A stretch of 64,000 nt of DNA from Candidatus Phyllobacterium onerii (lineage in GTDB: Bacteria > Pseudomonadota > Alphaproteobacteria > Rhizobiales > Rhizobiaceae), in contig NZ_JAQMHX010000009.1 in assembly GCF_028331445.1 (NCBI RefSeq), forward strand, positions 124,001-188,000, in the 5' to 3' direction. This document shows, piece after piece, positions 33,345-42,219 of the stretch. Positions within the stretch are counted from its first letter, which is position 1. Every line of letters starts with the position of its first letter. The notes below the pieces were generated by a model, which ran no database searches, had not been told where the DNA came from, and saw nothing but the letters and a program-made list of their open reading frames with translations. Both the position numbers and the translations under genes were made by a program.

Positions 33345-34934
33345 ATGTCGAAAGCCACCACAATCGGAGGTCCCGGGGCACCCGCTGTTCCGGACGAACA
33401 TATCGATCCGAAGAAGGCCTTTGCCTTTCTGGCAATGGTGTTCGGCATGTTCATGGCCATTCTCGACATCCAGATCGTCTCGGCGTCGCTCGCCGAGATC
33501 CAGGCAGGGTTGAGCGCAAGTTCCGATGAGATCTCGTGGGTTCAGACATCCTATCTGATCGCCGAAGTCATCATGATCCCCCTGTCTGGCTTCCTCGGCC
33601 GACTGGTTTCGACACGCATCCTCTTTTCCGTTTCGGCGGCTGGTTTCACTGCCGCCAGCGTACTTTGTGCCACGGCAACGAACATCGATCAGATGATTGT
33701 CTACCGCGCCATTCAAGGCTTCATCGGCGGCGGCATGATCCCGAGCGTTTTCGCCGCGGCATTCACGATCTTCCCGCCATCGAAACGCTCGATCGTCTCG
33801 CCGATGATCGGCCTCGTGGCAACGCTCGCCCCGACAATCGGACCGACTGTCGGCGGCTATCTGAGCAACGCCTTCTCCTGGCACTGGCTCTTTCTCGTCA
33901 ATGTCATCCCCGGCATCATTGTGGCGATCGCCGCATGGAAGTTGATCGATTTCGACAAGGGCGACCGCTCGCTTCTCAACAAGTTCGACTGGTGGGGTCT
34001 CGCCGCCATGGCAGCCTTTCTAGGCTCGCTCGAATACGTTCTCGAAGAAGGACCGCGCAATGACTGGCTGCAGGACACCGCTGTTTACTATTGCGCCATC
34101 GTCATGGTCATCGGCGGTATCACTTTCTTCTACCGTGCCTTCACCGCGGAACAGCCGATCGTTGATCTCTTTGCGTTCAAGAACCTAAACTTTGCGTTTG
34201 GTTCGGCGTTTTCTTTCGTGCTCGGCATTGGCCTTTACGGACTGACATACGTCTATCCGGTCTATCTCGGCCAGGTCAGGGGTTACGATGCCCTGATGAT
34301 CGGCGAAGCGCTCTTCGTCAGCGGTCTCTGCATGTTCCTGACAGCACCGGTAGCCGGCTTCCTGTCCGGCCGCATGGATCCGCGCATCATGATCATGATC
34401 GGCTTCCTTGGCTTTGGCGCCGGCACCTGGACCATGACCCATCTGACGGCGGACTGGGATTTTAACGAACTGCTTATCCCGCAAATCTTGCGCGGCGTGT
34501 CATTGATGCTGTGCATGGTACCCATCAACAACCTTGCGCTCGGCACCCTTCCTCCTGCCCGGCTGAAGAATGCCTCCGGCCTGTTCAACCTGATGCGCAA
34601 TCTCGGCGGTGCAGTCGGCTTGGCTGTGATCAACCAGATCCTCACGGATCGCGGCGCCATGCACTATGCCCGTCTTTCTGAAAGCGTTCATTGGGGCAAT
34701 CCGGAAGCGGAAGACATGATGGCGTCGATGAGCAAGAATTTCGCGTCGCATGGGCTTGATGGCAGTGCGACGGCCCTTGCCAAGATTTCCGGCATGGTTC
34801 ACCTGCAGGCATCGCTGCTCTCGTTCATGGATGTTTTCTACATCCTGACCATATTGTTTGCTTCGCTCGCGGTCTTCGCTGTGATGATGCGCAAGCCGGG
34901 TGCTCCAGCTGGAGGCGGTGGTGGCGGCCACTAA
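33345..34934 (+). CDS. EmrB-like DHA2 (14-TM) MFS efflux pump
   Basis: A 529-residue inner-membrane transporter of the drug:H+ antiporter-2 family. Motifs include AILDIQIVSASLAEIQAGL in helix 1 (motif D1-like), WVQTSYLIAEVIMIPLSG, and antiporter motif C (LVATLAPTIGPTVGGYL). The C-terminus is a Gly-rich tail. It forms a tripartite pump with the adaptor upstream. Predicted to be repressed by the divergent TetR protein through the paired operators. Typical substrates of this type are hydrophobic drugs, bile-like compounds or plant phenolics; none can be assigned. Confidence 0.93.
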   Translation: MSKATTIGGPGAPAVPDEHIDPKKAFAFLAMVFGMFMAILDIQIVSASLAEIQAGLSASSDEISWVQTSYLIAEVIMIPLSGFLGRLVSTRILFSVSAAGFTAASVLCATATNIDQMIVYRAIQGFIGGGMIPSVFAAAFTIFPPSKRSIVSPMIGLVATLAPTIGPTVGGYLSNAFSWHWLFLVNVIPGIIVAIAAWKLIDFDKGDRSLLNKFDWWGLAAMAAFLGSLEYVLEEGPRNDWLQDTAVYYCAIVMVIGGITFFYRAFTAEQPIVDLFAFKNLNFAFGSAFSFVLGIGLYGLTYVYPVYLGQVRGYDALMIGEALFVSGLCMFLTAPVAGFLSGRMDPRIMIMIGFLGFGAGTWTMTHLTADWDFNELLIPQILRGVSLMLCMVPINNLALGTLPPARLKNASGLFNLMRNLGGAVGLAVINQILTDRGAMHYARLSESVHWGNPEAEDMMASMSKNFASHGLDGSATALAKISGMVHLQASLLSFMDVFYILTILFASLAVFAVMMRKPGAPAGGGGGGH

Positions 34935-35327
34935 GGATGTGACGCCGCGCGCCGTAGTCATTTTGCAAGATTCTGCCCGAAACGCTTAGCCCCCTAATCT
35001 CTATCGTAGTCATCTACGTTCGTTCTTCCAGACACCAATGTCGCAGCCAGCAAAATACGACAGATGCAATCCGCCGGACTGCCGCGACCAGCTCTATTTT
35101 TGTCGTTATTGGGCCAATGGCTGCAACCGTCGCACTCGGTGCAGATTTACCATTTGGTTGAATTGCTAAGCCGCCAAAAAAGTGGTTCACTTCCCCTTAC
35201 TGCTCAGGAAAAGTCTGTTCATCAGCACGTCACGGGTCTGTCATCCAACTGACACGAGACACCTATATCGGGGTTGCTGAACGTCGAAACAGAGCCAATG
35301 ACGTATCGCTCAATAGGGGTTTTCAAA
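34935..35327. other. Intergenic region between efflux pump and ABC importer
   Basis: This 393-bp gap has no convincing gene or strong terminator hairpin. A short open frame at 35064-35252 lacks a ribosome site and family features. The promoter of the downstream importer must lie here, but I could not single out -35/-10 elements with confidence. Confidence 0.4.
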
Positions 35328-36431
35328 ATGGTTGGTTACTCAAAACGCTTGCTTGCGCTGTCGACAGCTGTGCTGTTCGCGGGCACGACAATTTCATTCG
35401 CGGACGCACCGGCCGAGCTGGTTGCTGCTGCAAAGAAAGAAGGCTCACTGACAACGATCGCGCTGCCACATGACTGGTGCGCTTACGGCGATGTCGTAGC
35501 TGGTTTCAAGGCCAAGTATGGCCTTGAGGTAAACGAACTCAATCCGGATGCCGGTTCGGGCGACGAGATCGAAGCAATCAAGGCAAACAAGGATAACAAG
35601 GGCCCACAGGCGCCTGACGTTATCGATGTTGGCTTTGCTTTCGGTCCATCGGCCAAGAAAGACGGCCTGACGATGCCTTACAAGGTATCGACCTGGGACT
35701 CGATCCCGGACAACGTCAAGGATGCCGACGGCCATTGGTATGGCGACTATTATGGTGTTCTGTCGTTCCAGGTAAACACCGATATCGTCAAGAACGTACC
35801 GAAGGATTGGGCTGATCTGCTCAAGCCGGAATATGCAAACACCGTTGCTCTCGCAGGTGATCCCCGCGCTTCGAACCAAGCCATTCTTGCCGTTGCAGCT
35901 GCCGGTGCATCAACTGGTGCCAAGGCAGGTGCCGATGCCGGGACTGCCGGCTTGAAGTACTTCGCCGACATGAACAAGGCCGGTAATTTCGTTCCGGTCA
36001 TTGGCAAGTCCGGTACGCTTGCCCAGGGTGCAACCCCGATCATAATCAATTGGGATTACAACGCACTTTCGGGCCGCGACACGCTGAAGGGTAATCCTCC
36101 GGTTGAGGTTGTGGTACCGGCGTCCGGCGTTGTGGCCGGTGTGTACGTTCAGGCAATCAGTGCTTTTGCGCCGCATCCAAATGCAGCAAAGCTCTGGATG
36201 GAATATCTCTACTCGGATGAAGGTCAGCTGACCTGGCTCAAGGGTTATTGCCACCCGATCCGCTTCAACGATCTTGCCAAGAACAACAAGATCCCGAAGG
36301 AACTGCTCGACAAGCTGCCTCCTGCAGCTGCCTATGAAAAGGCGATCTTCCCGACCCTCGATGAACAGGCTGCCGCCAAGGAAGTCATCACCAAGGATTG
36401 GGACAAGGTTGTTGGCGCCAACGTCAAGTAA
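35328..36431 (+). CDS. ABC importer binding protein (Fbp/Pot/AEP-type)
   Basis: A 367-residue periplasmic binding protein of the iron(III)/polyamine/2-aminoethylphosphonate group. The signal peptide is KRLLALSTAVLFAGTTISFA, then the family opening APAELVAAAKKEGSLTTIALP. The ATG at 35328 is chosen because AGGGG lies about 10 bases upstream and it starts directly before the signal peptide; an earlier start would add a non-signal leader. It is first of four genes of one importer. The neighbouring amine-catabolic cluster suggests an amine or amino-acid-like ligand, but this is inference. Confidence 0.88.
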   Translation: MVGYSKRLLALSTAVLFAGTTISFADAPAELVAAAKKEGSLTTIALPHDWCAYGDVVAGFKAKYGLEVNELNPDAGSGDEIEAIKANKDNKGPQAPDVIDVGFAFGPSAKKDGLTMPYKVSTWDSIPDNVKDADGHWYGDYYGVLSFQVNTDIVKNVPKDWADLLKPEYANTVALAGDPRASNQAILAVAAAGASTGAKAGADAGTAGLKYFADMNKAGNFVPVIGKSGTLAQGATPIIINWDYNALSGRDTLKGNPPVEVVVPASGVVAGVYVQAISAFAPHPNAAKLWMEYLYSDEGQLTWLKGYCHPIRFNDLAKNNKIPKELLDKLPPAAAYEKAIFPTLDEQAAAKEVITKDWDKVVGANVK

Positions 36432-36602
36432 ATCCTGATCGATCGGATCCCCGTGGCACTCGCCGCGGGGATCTGGTTCTGTCAGAGGCGCATTGCGCGC
36501 AACAAAATTGACGACCTGACGTGACAAGCCGCTTCCGGATTGATTGCCTGGCAGTTTGCCGGCGGCAGCTATATCTTACGCAAGAATGCGGTAGCGAAAA
36601 CG

Positions 36603-37508
36603 ATGAGTGCGATTTCAGAACCCGGCGCATTGCCTCCGGTCCCCGTCCCGGCAACCGAGCGCAGACGCATGTCGCTCGACTGGCTTGGCGTCATGCCGTT
36701 CATTATCTTCGCCGTGTTGTTTTTGATATGGCCGACGATCTATCTCATCGCCGGTGCGTTTCAAGACAATGAGGGTAACCTCACCCTCGCCAACATCGCC
36801 AATCTCTTCCAGCCGTCGATCATGGCGGCCTACTGGATATCGATCAAGATTTCGCTCGCCTCGGCACTGCTCGGTGCATTGATTGGCTTTTGCATCGCGG
36901 CCGCAATCACGCTGGGTGGACTTCCCGCTTGGATCCGTTCGCCGTTGATGACGTTTTCCGGTGTGGCATCAAACTTTGCCGGCGTTCCTTTGGCTTTTGC
37001 CTTCCTTGCAACCCTAGGACGAACCGGCCTTGTCACCTCGTTGCTGTTCAACGTGTTCGGCTTCAACCTTTACGCCCACGGCTTCAATCTTCTGAGCTTC
37101 TGGGGCCTGACGATCACATATCTCTACTTCCAGATTCCCTTGATGATCCTGATCATCACGCCAGCGCTCGACGGGCTCAAGCGGGAATGGAAAGAGGCTG
37201 CACTCATTCTTGGCGCAACCGGCCCGCAATATTGGCGCATGGTCGCATTCCCGATCCTGTGGCCGGCATTGCTTGGAACAATCCTTCTGCTTTTTGCAAA
37301 TTCCTTCGGTGCCATCGCGACAGCCTACGCGCTGACAGGATCGTCTCTCAGCATCGTCCCCATCGTACTCTTCGCGCAAATCCGCGGTGATGTGCTGCAG
37401 GATCCACACCTCGGCTATGCACTTGCCTTCGGCATGATCGTCATTACCGGCGTTTCCAACGCAATCTACATCTGGATGCGCGCCCGCAGCGAGAAGTGGC
37501 TAAAATGA
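36603..37508 (+). CDS. ABC importer permease 1 (PotB/FbpB-type)
   Basis: A 301-residue inner-membrane protein with six membrane segments. The first is VMPFIIFAVLFLIWPTIYLI and the EAA loop near residue 215 reads REWKEAALILGATGPQYW. The ATG at 36603 follows the binding-protein stop by about 170 bp; an alternative TTG at 36540 would add 21 residues without family support. The stop overlaps permease 2 by 4 bp. The pair forms the translocation pore driven by the ATPase at 38311. Confidence 0.9.
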   Translation: MSAISEPGALPPVPVPATERRRMSLDWLGVMPFIIFAVLFLIWPTIYLIAGAFQDNEGNLTLANIANLFQPSIMAAYWISIKISLASALLGALIGFCIAAAITLGGLPAWIRSPLMTFSGVASNFAGVPLAFAFLATLGRTGLVTSLLFNVFGFNLYAHGFNLLSFWGLTITYLYFQIPLMILIITPALDGLKREWKEAALILGATGPQYWRMVAFPILWPALLGTILLLFANSFGAIATAYALTGSSLSIVPIVLFAQIRGDVLQDPHLGYALAFGMIVITGVSNAIYIWMRARSEKWLK

Positions 37509-38296
37509 AAACGAACCGCATCTGGTCCTGGCTCGCGCTCGCTTTCGGCATCATCTATTTTGTCGTACCGCTGCTCGGCACGCTTGAGTTCTCCTTGCGC
37601 ATGCGGCGCGGCGCCTATTCGCTCGATGCCTATTGGGTGATCCTCAGTGATCCGCGTTTCCAGCAGACGTTCGGCTATTCGATCGTCATGGCGATCGTGA
37701 CGATCATCATCGGTATCGTTCTTGTCGTACCGACAGCATATTGGGTGCGTCTGCGCTTGCCGGCATGGCGTCCCGTTCTTGAATTCATCACCCTGCTTCC
37801 GCTGGTCATTCCGGCCATCGTTGTCGTGTTTGGCTATATCCGCCTCTACAACACCGCCTCGATCCTGCCATTGACCGGTTCGGCCATGGGAACGAATATC
37901 CTGCTCGCCTTCGGTTATACGATGCTGGCACTGCCTTACATGTACCGGGCGGTGGACACGGGCCTGGGCTCCATCGACATCAGAACCTTGACGGAAGCCG
38001 CCGAGAGCCTTGGTGCGAGCCGCATCACCATCATGGCGAACATCATCCTTCCCAATGTCCTCGTGGCAGTGCTCTCCGGCGCATTCCTGACATTCGCGAT
38101 CGTCATCGGCGAATTTACCATGGCGGCTCTGCTCAACAGGCCCGCGTTCGGTCCGTTCCTGCAGCTTATCGGCGCCAACCGCGCCTATGAGCCTGCGGCT
38201 CTTGCCGTTATCGCCTTCGCCATTACCTGGATCTGCATGGGCCTGATCCAGGTCGTTACCCGCTTCAACAAATCACTCGCTGCGACCAAGCGCTGA
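37505..38296 (+). CDS. ABC importer permease 2 (PotC-type)
   Basis: A 263-residue protein with six membrane segments. The EAA loop is at about residue 160 (IDIRTLTEAAESLGASRI) followed by the conserved VLSGAFLTFAIVIGEFTMA. The ATG overlaps the permease 1 stop by 4 bp, and the gene ends 14 bp before the ATPase gene. The size and motif order are standard for PotC-type permeases. Confidence 0.92.
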   Translation: MKTNRIWSWLALAFGIIYFVVPLLGTLEFSLRMRRGAYSLDAYWVILSDPRFQQTFGYSIVMAIVTIIIGIVLVVPTAYWVRLRLPAWRPVLEFITLLPLVIPAIVVVFGYIRLYNTASILPLTGSAMGTNILLAFGYTMLALPYMYRAVDTGLGSIDIRTLTEAAESLGASRITIMANIILPNVLVAVLSGAFLTFAIVIGEFTMAALLNRPAFGPFLQLIGANRAYEPAALAVIAFAITWICMGLIQVVTRFNKSLAATKR

Positions 38297-38310
38297 ACGG
38301 AAGTCATACA

Positions 38311-39378
38311 ATGTCATTCTTAACCATCAGCCATTTGAAAAAGAGCTTCGGCGCCACGACCGTTGTTCATGATTTCAATCTGAACATCGAGAAGGGCGAG
38401 TTCATCTCCTTTCTCGGACCCAGCGGCTGCGGGAAAACGACTGTGCTGCGTATGGTAGCCGGTTTTGAAACGCCGACTTCCGGCGTGATCAGCATCGGCG
38501 GAAAGGACGTTGTCAATCTGAAGCCGAACCAGCGCAATATCGGCATGGTTTTCCAGGCATACGCACTGTTTCCCAACATGACCGTCGCGCAGAATGTTGC
38601 CTTTGGCCTCAAAGTGGCCAAGCGGCCACAAGCCGAAATCGACGCGACGGTGCATGAAATGCTTTCGCTGATCAAACTGGATCACCTTGCCGAGCGCTAT
38701 CCGTACCAGCTCTCGGGCGGTCAGCAACAGCGCGTGGCGCTTGCACGAGCCCTGGCCACGAAGCCGCAAGTGCTGCTGCTCGATGAGCCGCTCTCGGCGC
38801 TCGATGCGAAGATCCGCGTATCGTTGCGCGAAGAAATCCGGGCGATCCAGCGCAAACTTGGCATCACCACGATTTTCGTCACCCATGACCAGGAAGAAGC
38901 ACTCTCGATATCCGACCGCATCGTTGTGATGTATGAGGGCAACGCCGAGCAGGTTGGCGCCCCCTTCGAGATTTACAATCAACCAGCTTCGCGTTTCGTG
39001 GCCTCGTTCGTTGGAACACTCAATACGCTCGACGCCGTTGTTCGCGATGCAGGGTCAGGCACGATTACGATTGATGGCAAGGATATTGCAATCGACCGGA
39101 CACGCCTTAACGGCCACAAGACCGGCGACAAGATTTCGCTCGCGGTTCGCCCGGAGGCTGTCAGCCTTGGCGAAGCCACCGACAAGCGCGAAACGACGCT
39201 CGACGGCAAGATCAACAGCGTACATTTTCTCGGCTCGGTCATCCGCATCCGGGCCTCGTTGGGCGAGAACACCGTGTCGTTCGACACATTCAACAACCCG
39301 AGCGCCCCGCCACCGTCTCCAGGCGAGAACGTCAAGGTTAGCCTGGCTGCCAAGGACCTGCTGGTTCTGGGGCATTAG
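38311..39378 (+). CDS. ABC importer ATPase (PotA/FbpC-type)
   Basis: A 355-residue ATPase. Walker A is FLGPSGCGKTTVLR, the Q-loop lies in NIGMVFQAYALFPNM, the signature is LSGGQQQRVALARAL, and Walker B with D-loop is VLLLDEPLSALDAK. A C-terminal TOBE-like domain spans about 280-355 (SLAVRPEAVSLGEA). It energises the two permeases. An 11-bp stem terminator follows at 39401-39430. Confidence 0.94.
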   Translation: MSFLTISHLKKSFGATTVVHDFNLNIEKGEFISFLGPSGCGKTTVLRMVAGFETPTSGVISIGGKDVVNLKPNQRNIGMVFQAYALFPNMTVAQNVAFGLKVAKRPQAEIDATVHEMLSLIKLDHLAERYPYQLSGGQQQRVALARALATKPQVLLLDEPLSALDAKIRVSLREEIRAIQRKLGITTIFVTHDQEEALSISDRIVVMYEGNAEQVGAPFEIYNQPASRFVASFVGTLNTLDAVVRDAGSGTITIDGKDIAIDRTRLNGHKTGDKISLAVRPEAVSLGEATDKRETTLDGKINSVHFLGSVIRIRASLGENTVSFDTFNNPSAPPPSPGENVKVSLAAKDLLVLGH

Positions 39379-39400
39379 CCGCTGCGATCATGCATCTAAA

Positions 39401-39430
39401 GAAAAGGGCGCCGATTGGAGCGCCCTTTTC
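39401..39430. terminator. Bidirectional terminator between convergent operons
   Basis: GAAAAGGGCGC (39401-39411) pairs with GCGCCCTTTTC (39420-39430) around an 8-base loop. The T-run on each strand allows termination of both the ABC importer (+) and the alcohol dehydrogenase cluster (-). Confidence 0.88.
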
Positions 39431-39451
39431 GTTCGGCCAGGGTTACAGGAA

Positions 39452-40618
39452 CTACCCCTCGATCGCTTCGTTCAGTAGCTTCAGCGCGGCCTTCTTGGTC
39501 AGTTTCACTGGATTGCCGCCCGCAGTCGGGTCAACGATAGCCATGTCGGCAATGAGTTCTTTCTGCTTCTTGGTCATGTCGAGGTCGGTAATCAGCCCTG
39601 GCAGCGTGTGGGGCACCTTCAGCTCCTTTCGCAGCTTGAGCACAGCTTTGGCGAAACCGTCGAAACCGCCCTTGATGCCGACATAGCTGGCAAGTCTCGC
39701 GATACGTTCCTCCACCGCATCGCGGTTGAAAGCCAGCACATAGGGCATGAACACCGCATTAGTCATGCCGTGATGCGTGTCATAGATCGCGCCGATCGGA
39801 TGCGACAGGGAGTGGATCGCGCCCAGACCCTTCTGAAACGCGGTCGCTCCCATTGCAGCTGCGCTCATCATATGGGCTCGCGCCGTCAGATCCTTGCCAT
39901 TGGCATAGGCTTTAGGCAGGTTCTCGAACACCAGCCGAATACCTTCAACAGCAATGCCATCCGCCATCGGGTGGTAGCCAGGAGCGCAGTAGGCTTCCAG
40001 GCAATGTGCGAGAGCATCCATTCCCGTACCCGCCGTTATGAAACCTGGCATGCCGACTGAAAGCTCCGGGTCAGCGATGACAATCGCCGGCAGCAGCTTC
40101 GGATGGAAGATCACCTTCTTCGTATGGGTTTCCTCATTGGTGATGACCCCCGCACGGCCGACTTCCGAGCCGGTTCCGGCCGTTGTCGGCACGGCGATGA
40201 TCGGCGCGATCGCGTCACTGTTGGCGCGAGTCCACCAATCATCGACATCCTCGAAATCCCATACCGGGCGCGTTTGACCCGCCTGAAACGCGATCAGCTT
40301 GCCAAGATCGAGGGCCGACCCACCACCGAAAGCAATGACGCCGTCATGTTTGCCCTTCTTGAAGACCGCAATACCAGCCGTCAGGTTGGACTCGATGGGA
40401 TTGGGTTTTACCTCAGAGAACACGCCGTACGGCACTTTGGCATCGTCCAGGATTTTCAACGTACTCGCCACTACCGGCAGCTTGGCGAGGCCGGGATCGG
40501 TGACGAAAAGCGGGTTCTTGATCCCCGTCGCTTCCAGAACTTCCGGCAATTCCTTGATGCGTCCCGCCCCAAAACGCACAGTGGTCGGATAGTTCCATTT
40601 GGAAAAAAGCTGGCTCAT
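39452..40618 (-). CDS. Iron-containing alcohol dehydrogenase
   Basis: A 388-residue group III dehydrogenase. The NAD-binding motif is VIAFGGGSALDLGK; the metal-site region shows TTAGTGSEVGRAGVI, TAGTGMDALAHCLEAYCAP with His, and GAIHSLSHPIGAIYDTHHG with the further His ligands. It would oxidise a primary alcohol to an aldehyde for the aldehyde dehydrogenase encoded 10 bp upstream. As last gene of the minus-strand amine-assimilation cluster it could act on an amino-alcohol-derived intermediate. Confidence 0.92.
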   Translation of the reverse strand: MSQLFSKWNYPTTVRFGAGRIKELPEVLEATGIKNPLFVTDPGLAKLPVVASTLKILDDAKVPYGVFSEVKPNPIESNLTAGIAVFKKGKHDGVIAFGGGSALDLGKLIAFQAGQTRPVWDFEDVDDWWTRANSDAIAPIIAVPTTAGTGSEVGRAGVITNEETHTKKVIFHPKLLPAIVIADPELSVGMPGFITAGTGMDALAHCLEAYCAPGYHPMADGIAVEGIRLVFENLPKAYANGKDLTARAHMMSAAAMGATAFQKGLGAIHSLSHPIGAIYDTHHGMTNAVFMPYVLAFNRDAVEERIARLASYVGIKGGFDGFAKAVLKLRKELKVPHTLPGLITDLDMTKKQKELIADMAIVDPTAGGNPVKLTKKAALKLLNEAIEG

Positions 40619-40628
40619 GTCATGTCTC

Positions 40629-42014
40629 TCAAATTGCTTCGCGGAGGTGATAGGATTTGGGTCTAGTCAAATTGCCATAGCCGATAGCCGACATCGCCGC
40701 GCCCTTGCCCGTCTCCTTGACGCCGGTCCAGACCAGCGCCGGGTCGATGTAGTCGCAGCGGTTCATGAATACCGTGCCGGTTTCGATCCGGTCGCCGATA
40801 TCCGCCGCGTGATCCGTGTCGGTCGTCCACAGCGAGGCCGTCAGTCCATACTGGCTGTCATTCATCAGCGCTACGGCTTCCTCATCGTTGCGCACCTTCA
40901 TGATGCCAACGATCGGACCAAAGCTTTCCTCGCGCATGACACTCATCTGATGGTCGACACCGGTCAGCACTTCCGGCGCAAGGTAAGGCGAACCCGCCTT
41001 GTCATTGGCGACGGTCATATTCACATGCGCTTTTGCACCCTTGCGCAGGGCCTCAGCCTTCTGCTCGCGTACGAGATCGGCAAAGCGCGTCTGTGCCATC
41101 GGCCCCATGGTCGTTGCAGCATCGAGCGGATTACCGACGGCATATTGCTTCGTCAGATCGATGAAACCATCAACAAACCGGTCATAGACGTTCTCGTGCA
41201 CATAGATGCGCTCGATGCCGCAGCAGCACTGGCCGGAATTGAAGAAGGCGCCATCGACGAGATTGGCAACCGCATGGTCGAGGTTGACGTCTGGCAGTAC
41301 ATAGGCCGGGTCCTTGCCACCAAGTTCGAGCCCGAGTGTCATGAATGTACCGGCCGCTGCTTTCTCGATGGCGCGACCACCACCGACGGAGCCCGTGAAG
41401 TTCACATGGTCGATACGGCCGGAGCCGAGCAGCTTTTCCGTTTGTGCGTGACTGAGAACGATGTTCTGGAAGACGCCCTTCGGGAGGCCCGCCTTGGCAA
41501 AAGCCTGGGCAAAGCGCTCGCCGACAAGCAATGTCTGCGCCGCATGCTTCAGGATCACGCTGTTGCCCGCCATCAGTGCCGGAATGATCGTATTGACCGC
41601 AGTGAGATAGGGGTAGTTCCACGGCGCGATGACCATCACCACACCCAGCGGCACGTGTTTGATGTAGCGGCGGAACCCCGGCCTGTCGTTTTCGACGACT
41701 GGAGCCAGAGCCGTTTCGGCGATCTTGACCATGTAACGCGTGCGTTCTTCCACACCGCCCTTTTCGCCGCCATAGCGTACCGGACGGCCCATCTGCCAGG
41801 CGATCTCCGGCACGATCTCGTCATTCATGGCGAGCAATGCGTCAAGCGCCGCCAAGCATAAACGGCCCCGTTCCGCAATGCTTGTCTGTGCCCAGTCCGC
41901 CTGCGCCTGTTTTGTGGATTCTACGGCCGCGTCTACAGCCTTATCGGTAGCGACAGGACGTTCCGCATAAACGGAGCCGTCGATAGGCGTAATCAGTTTG
42001 ACCGTCTCGGTCAT
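40629..42014 (-). CDS. Aldehyde dehydrogenase (NAD(P)+-dependent)
   Basis: A 461-residue enzyme. Catalytic features are APWNYPYLTAV, the cofactor loop NFTGSVGGGRAIEKAA, the general base Glu in LELGGKDPAYVLPDV and the nucleophile Cys in FNSGQCCCGIERIYVHE. The ATG at 42014 is chosen because AAGAGG precedes it; an upstream frame runs through the repeat element. It probably oxidises an aldehyde (for example a gamma-glutamyl-aminoaldehyde) in the amine pathway with its neighbours. It ends 10 bp before the alcohol dehydrogenase gene. Confidence 0.92.
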   Translation of the reverse strand: MTETVKLITPIDGSVYAERPVATDKAVDAAVESTKQAQADWAQTSIAERGRLCLAALDALLAMNDEIVPEIAWQMGRPVRYGGEKGGVEERTRYMVKIAETALAPVVENDRPGFRRYIKHVPLGVVMVIAPWNYPYLTAVNTIIPALMAGNSVILKHAAQTLLVGERFAQAFAKAGLPKGVFQNIVLSHAQTEKLLGSGRIDHVNFTGSVGGGRAIEKAAAGTFMTLGLELGGKDPAYVLPDVNLDHAVANLVDGAFFNSGQCCCGIERIYVHENVYDRFVDGFIDLTKQYAVGNPLDAATTMGPMAQTRFADLVREQKAEALRKGAKAHVNMTVANDKAGSPYLAPEVLTGVDHQMSVMREESFGPIVGIMKVRNDEEAVALMNDSQYGLTASLWTTDTDHAADIGDRIETGTVFMNRCDYIDPALVWTGVKETGKGAAMSAIGYGNLTRPKSYHLREAI

Positions 42015-42042
42015 GGCAAAACCTCTTGTTTGTTTTAGGATC

Positions 42043-42198
42043 CCCTCCCCGTCGCTTCGCTCCGCCCCTCCCCACAAGGGGGAGGGTGAACCGGCGCACC
42101 TGTCACAACTGCAATCGTCAAGCTTGAAAGTATCTCAGGCTTGGCTCCATTTACCCTCCCCCTTGCGGGGAGGGAGGCTGCGCAGCAGCAGGGAGGGG
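42043..42198. repeat. Inverted pair of GC-rich palindromic intergenic repeats (RIME-like), copy 2
   Basis: A unit at 42154-42198 (CCCTCCCCCTTGCGGGGAGG, GGCTGC/GCAGC core, GGGAGGGG end) faces an opposite unit at 42043-42088 (CCCCTCCCCACAAGGGGGAG). The arrangement mirrors the copy at 1219-1343. It occupies the gap between glutamine-synthetase-type and aldehyde dehydrogenase genes. Confidence 0.7.
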
Positions 42199-42219
42199 TA
42201 TTCTTATAGTTCCATAGTT

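Noticed and set aside
35064-35252. 62-codon frame upstream of the ABC importer
   Set aside because: No ribosome site and no recognisable feature; the region more likely contains the promoter.
40599-41861. 420-codon frame antisense to the aldehyde dehydrogenase gene
   Set aside because: Shadow frame; the opposite strand encodes a complete enzyme with catalytic Cys and Glu motifs.
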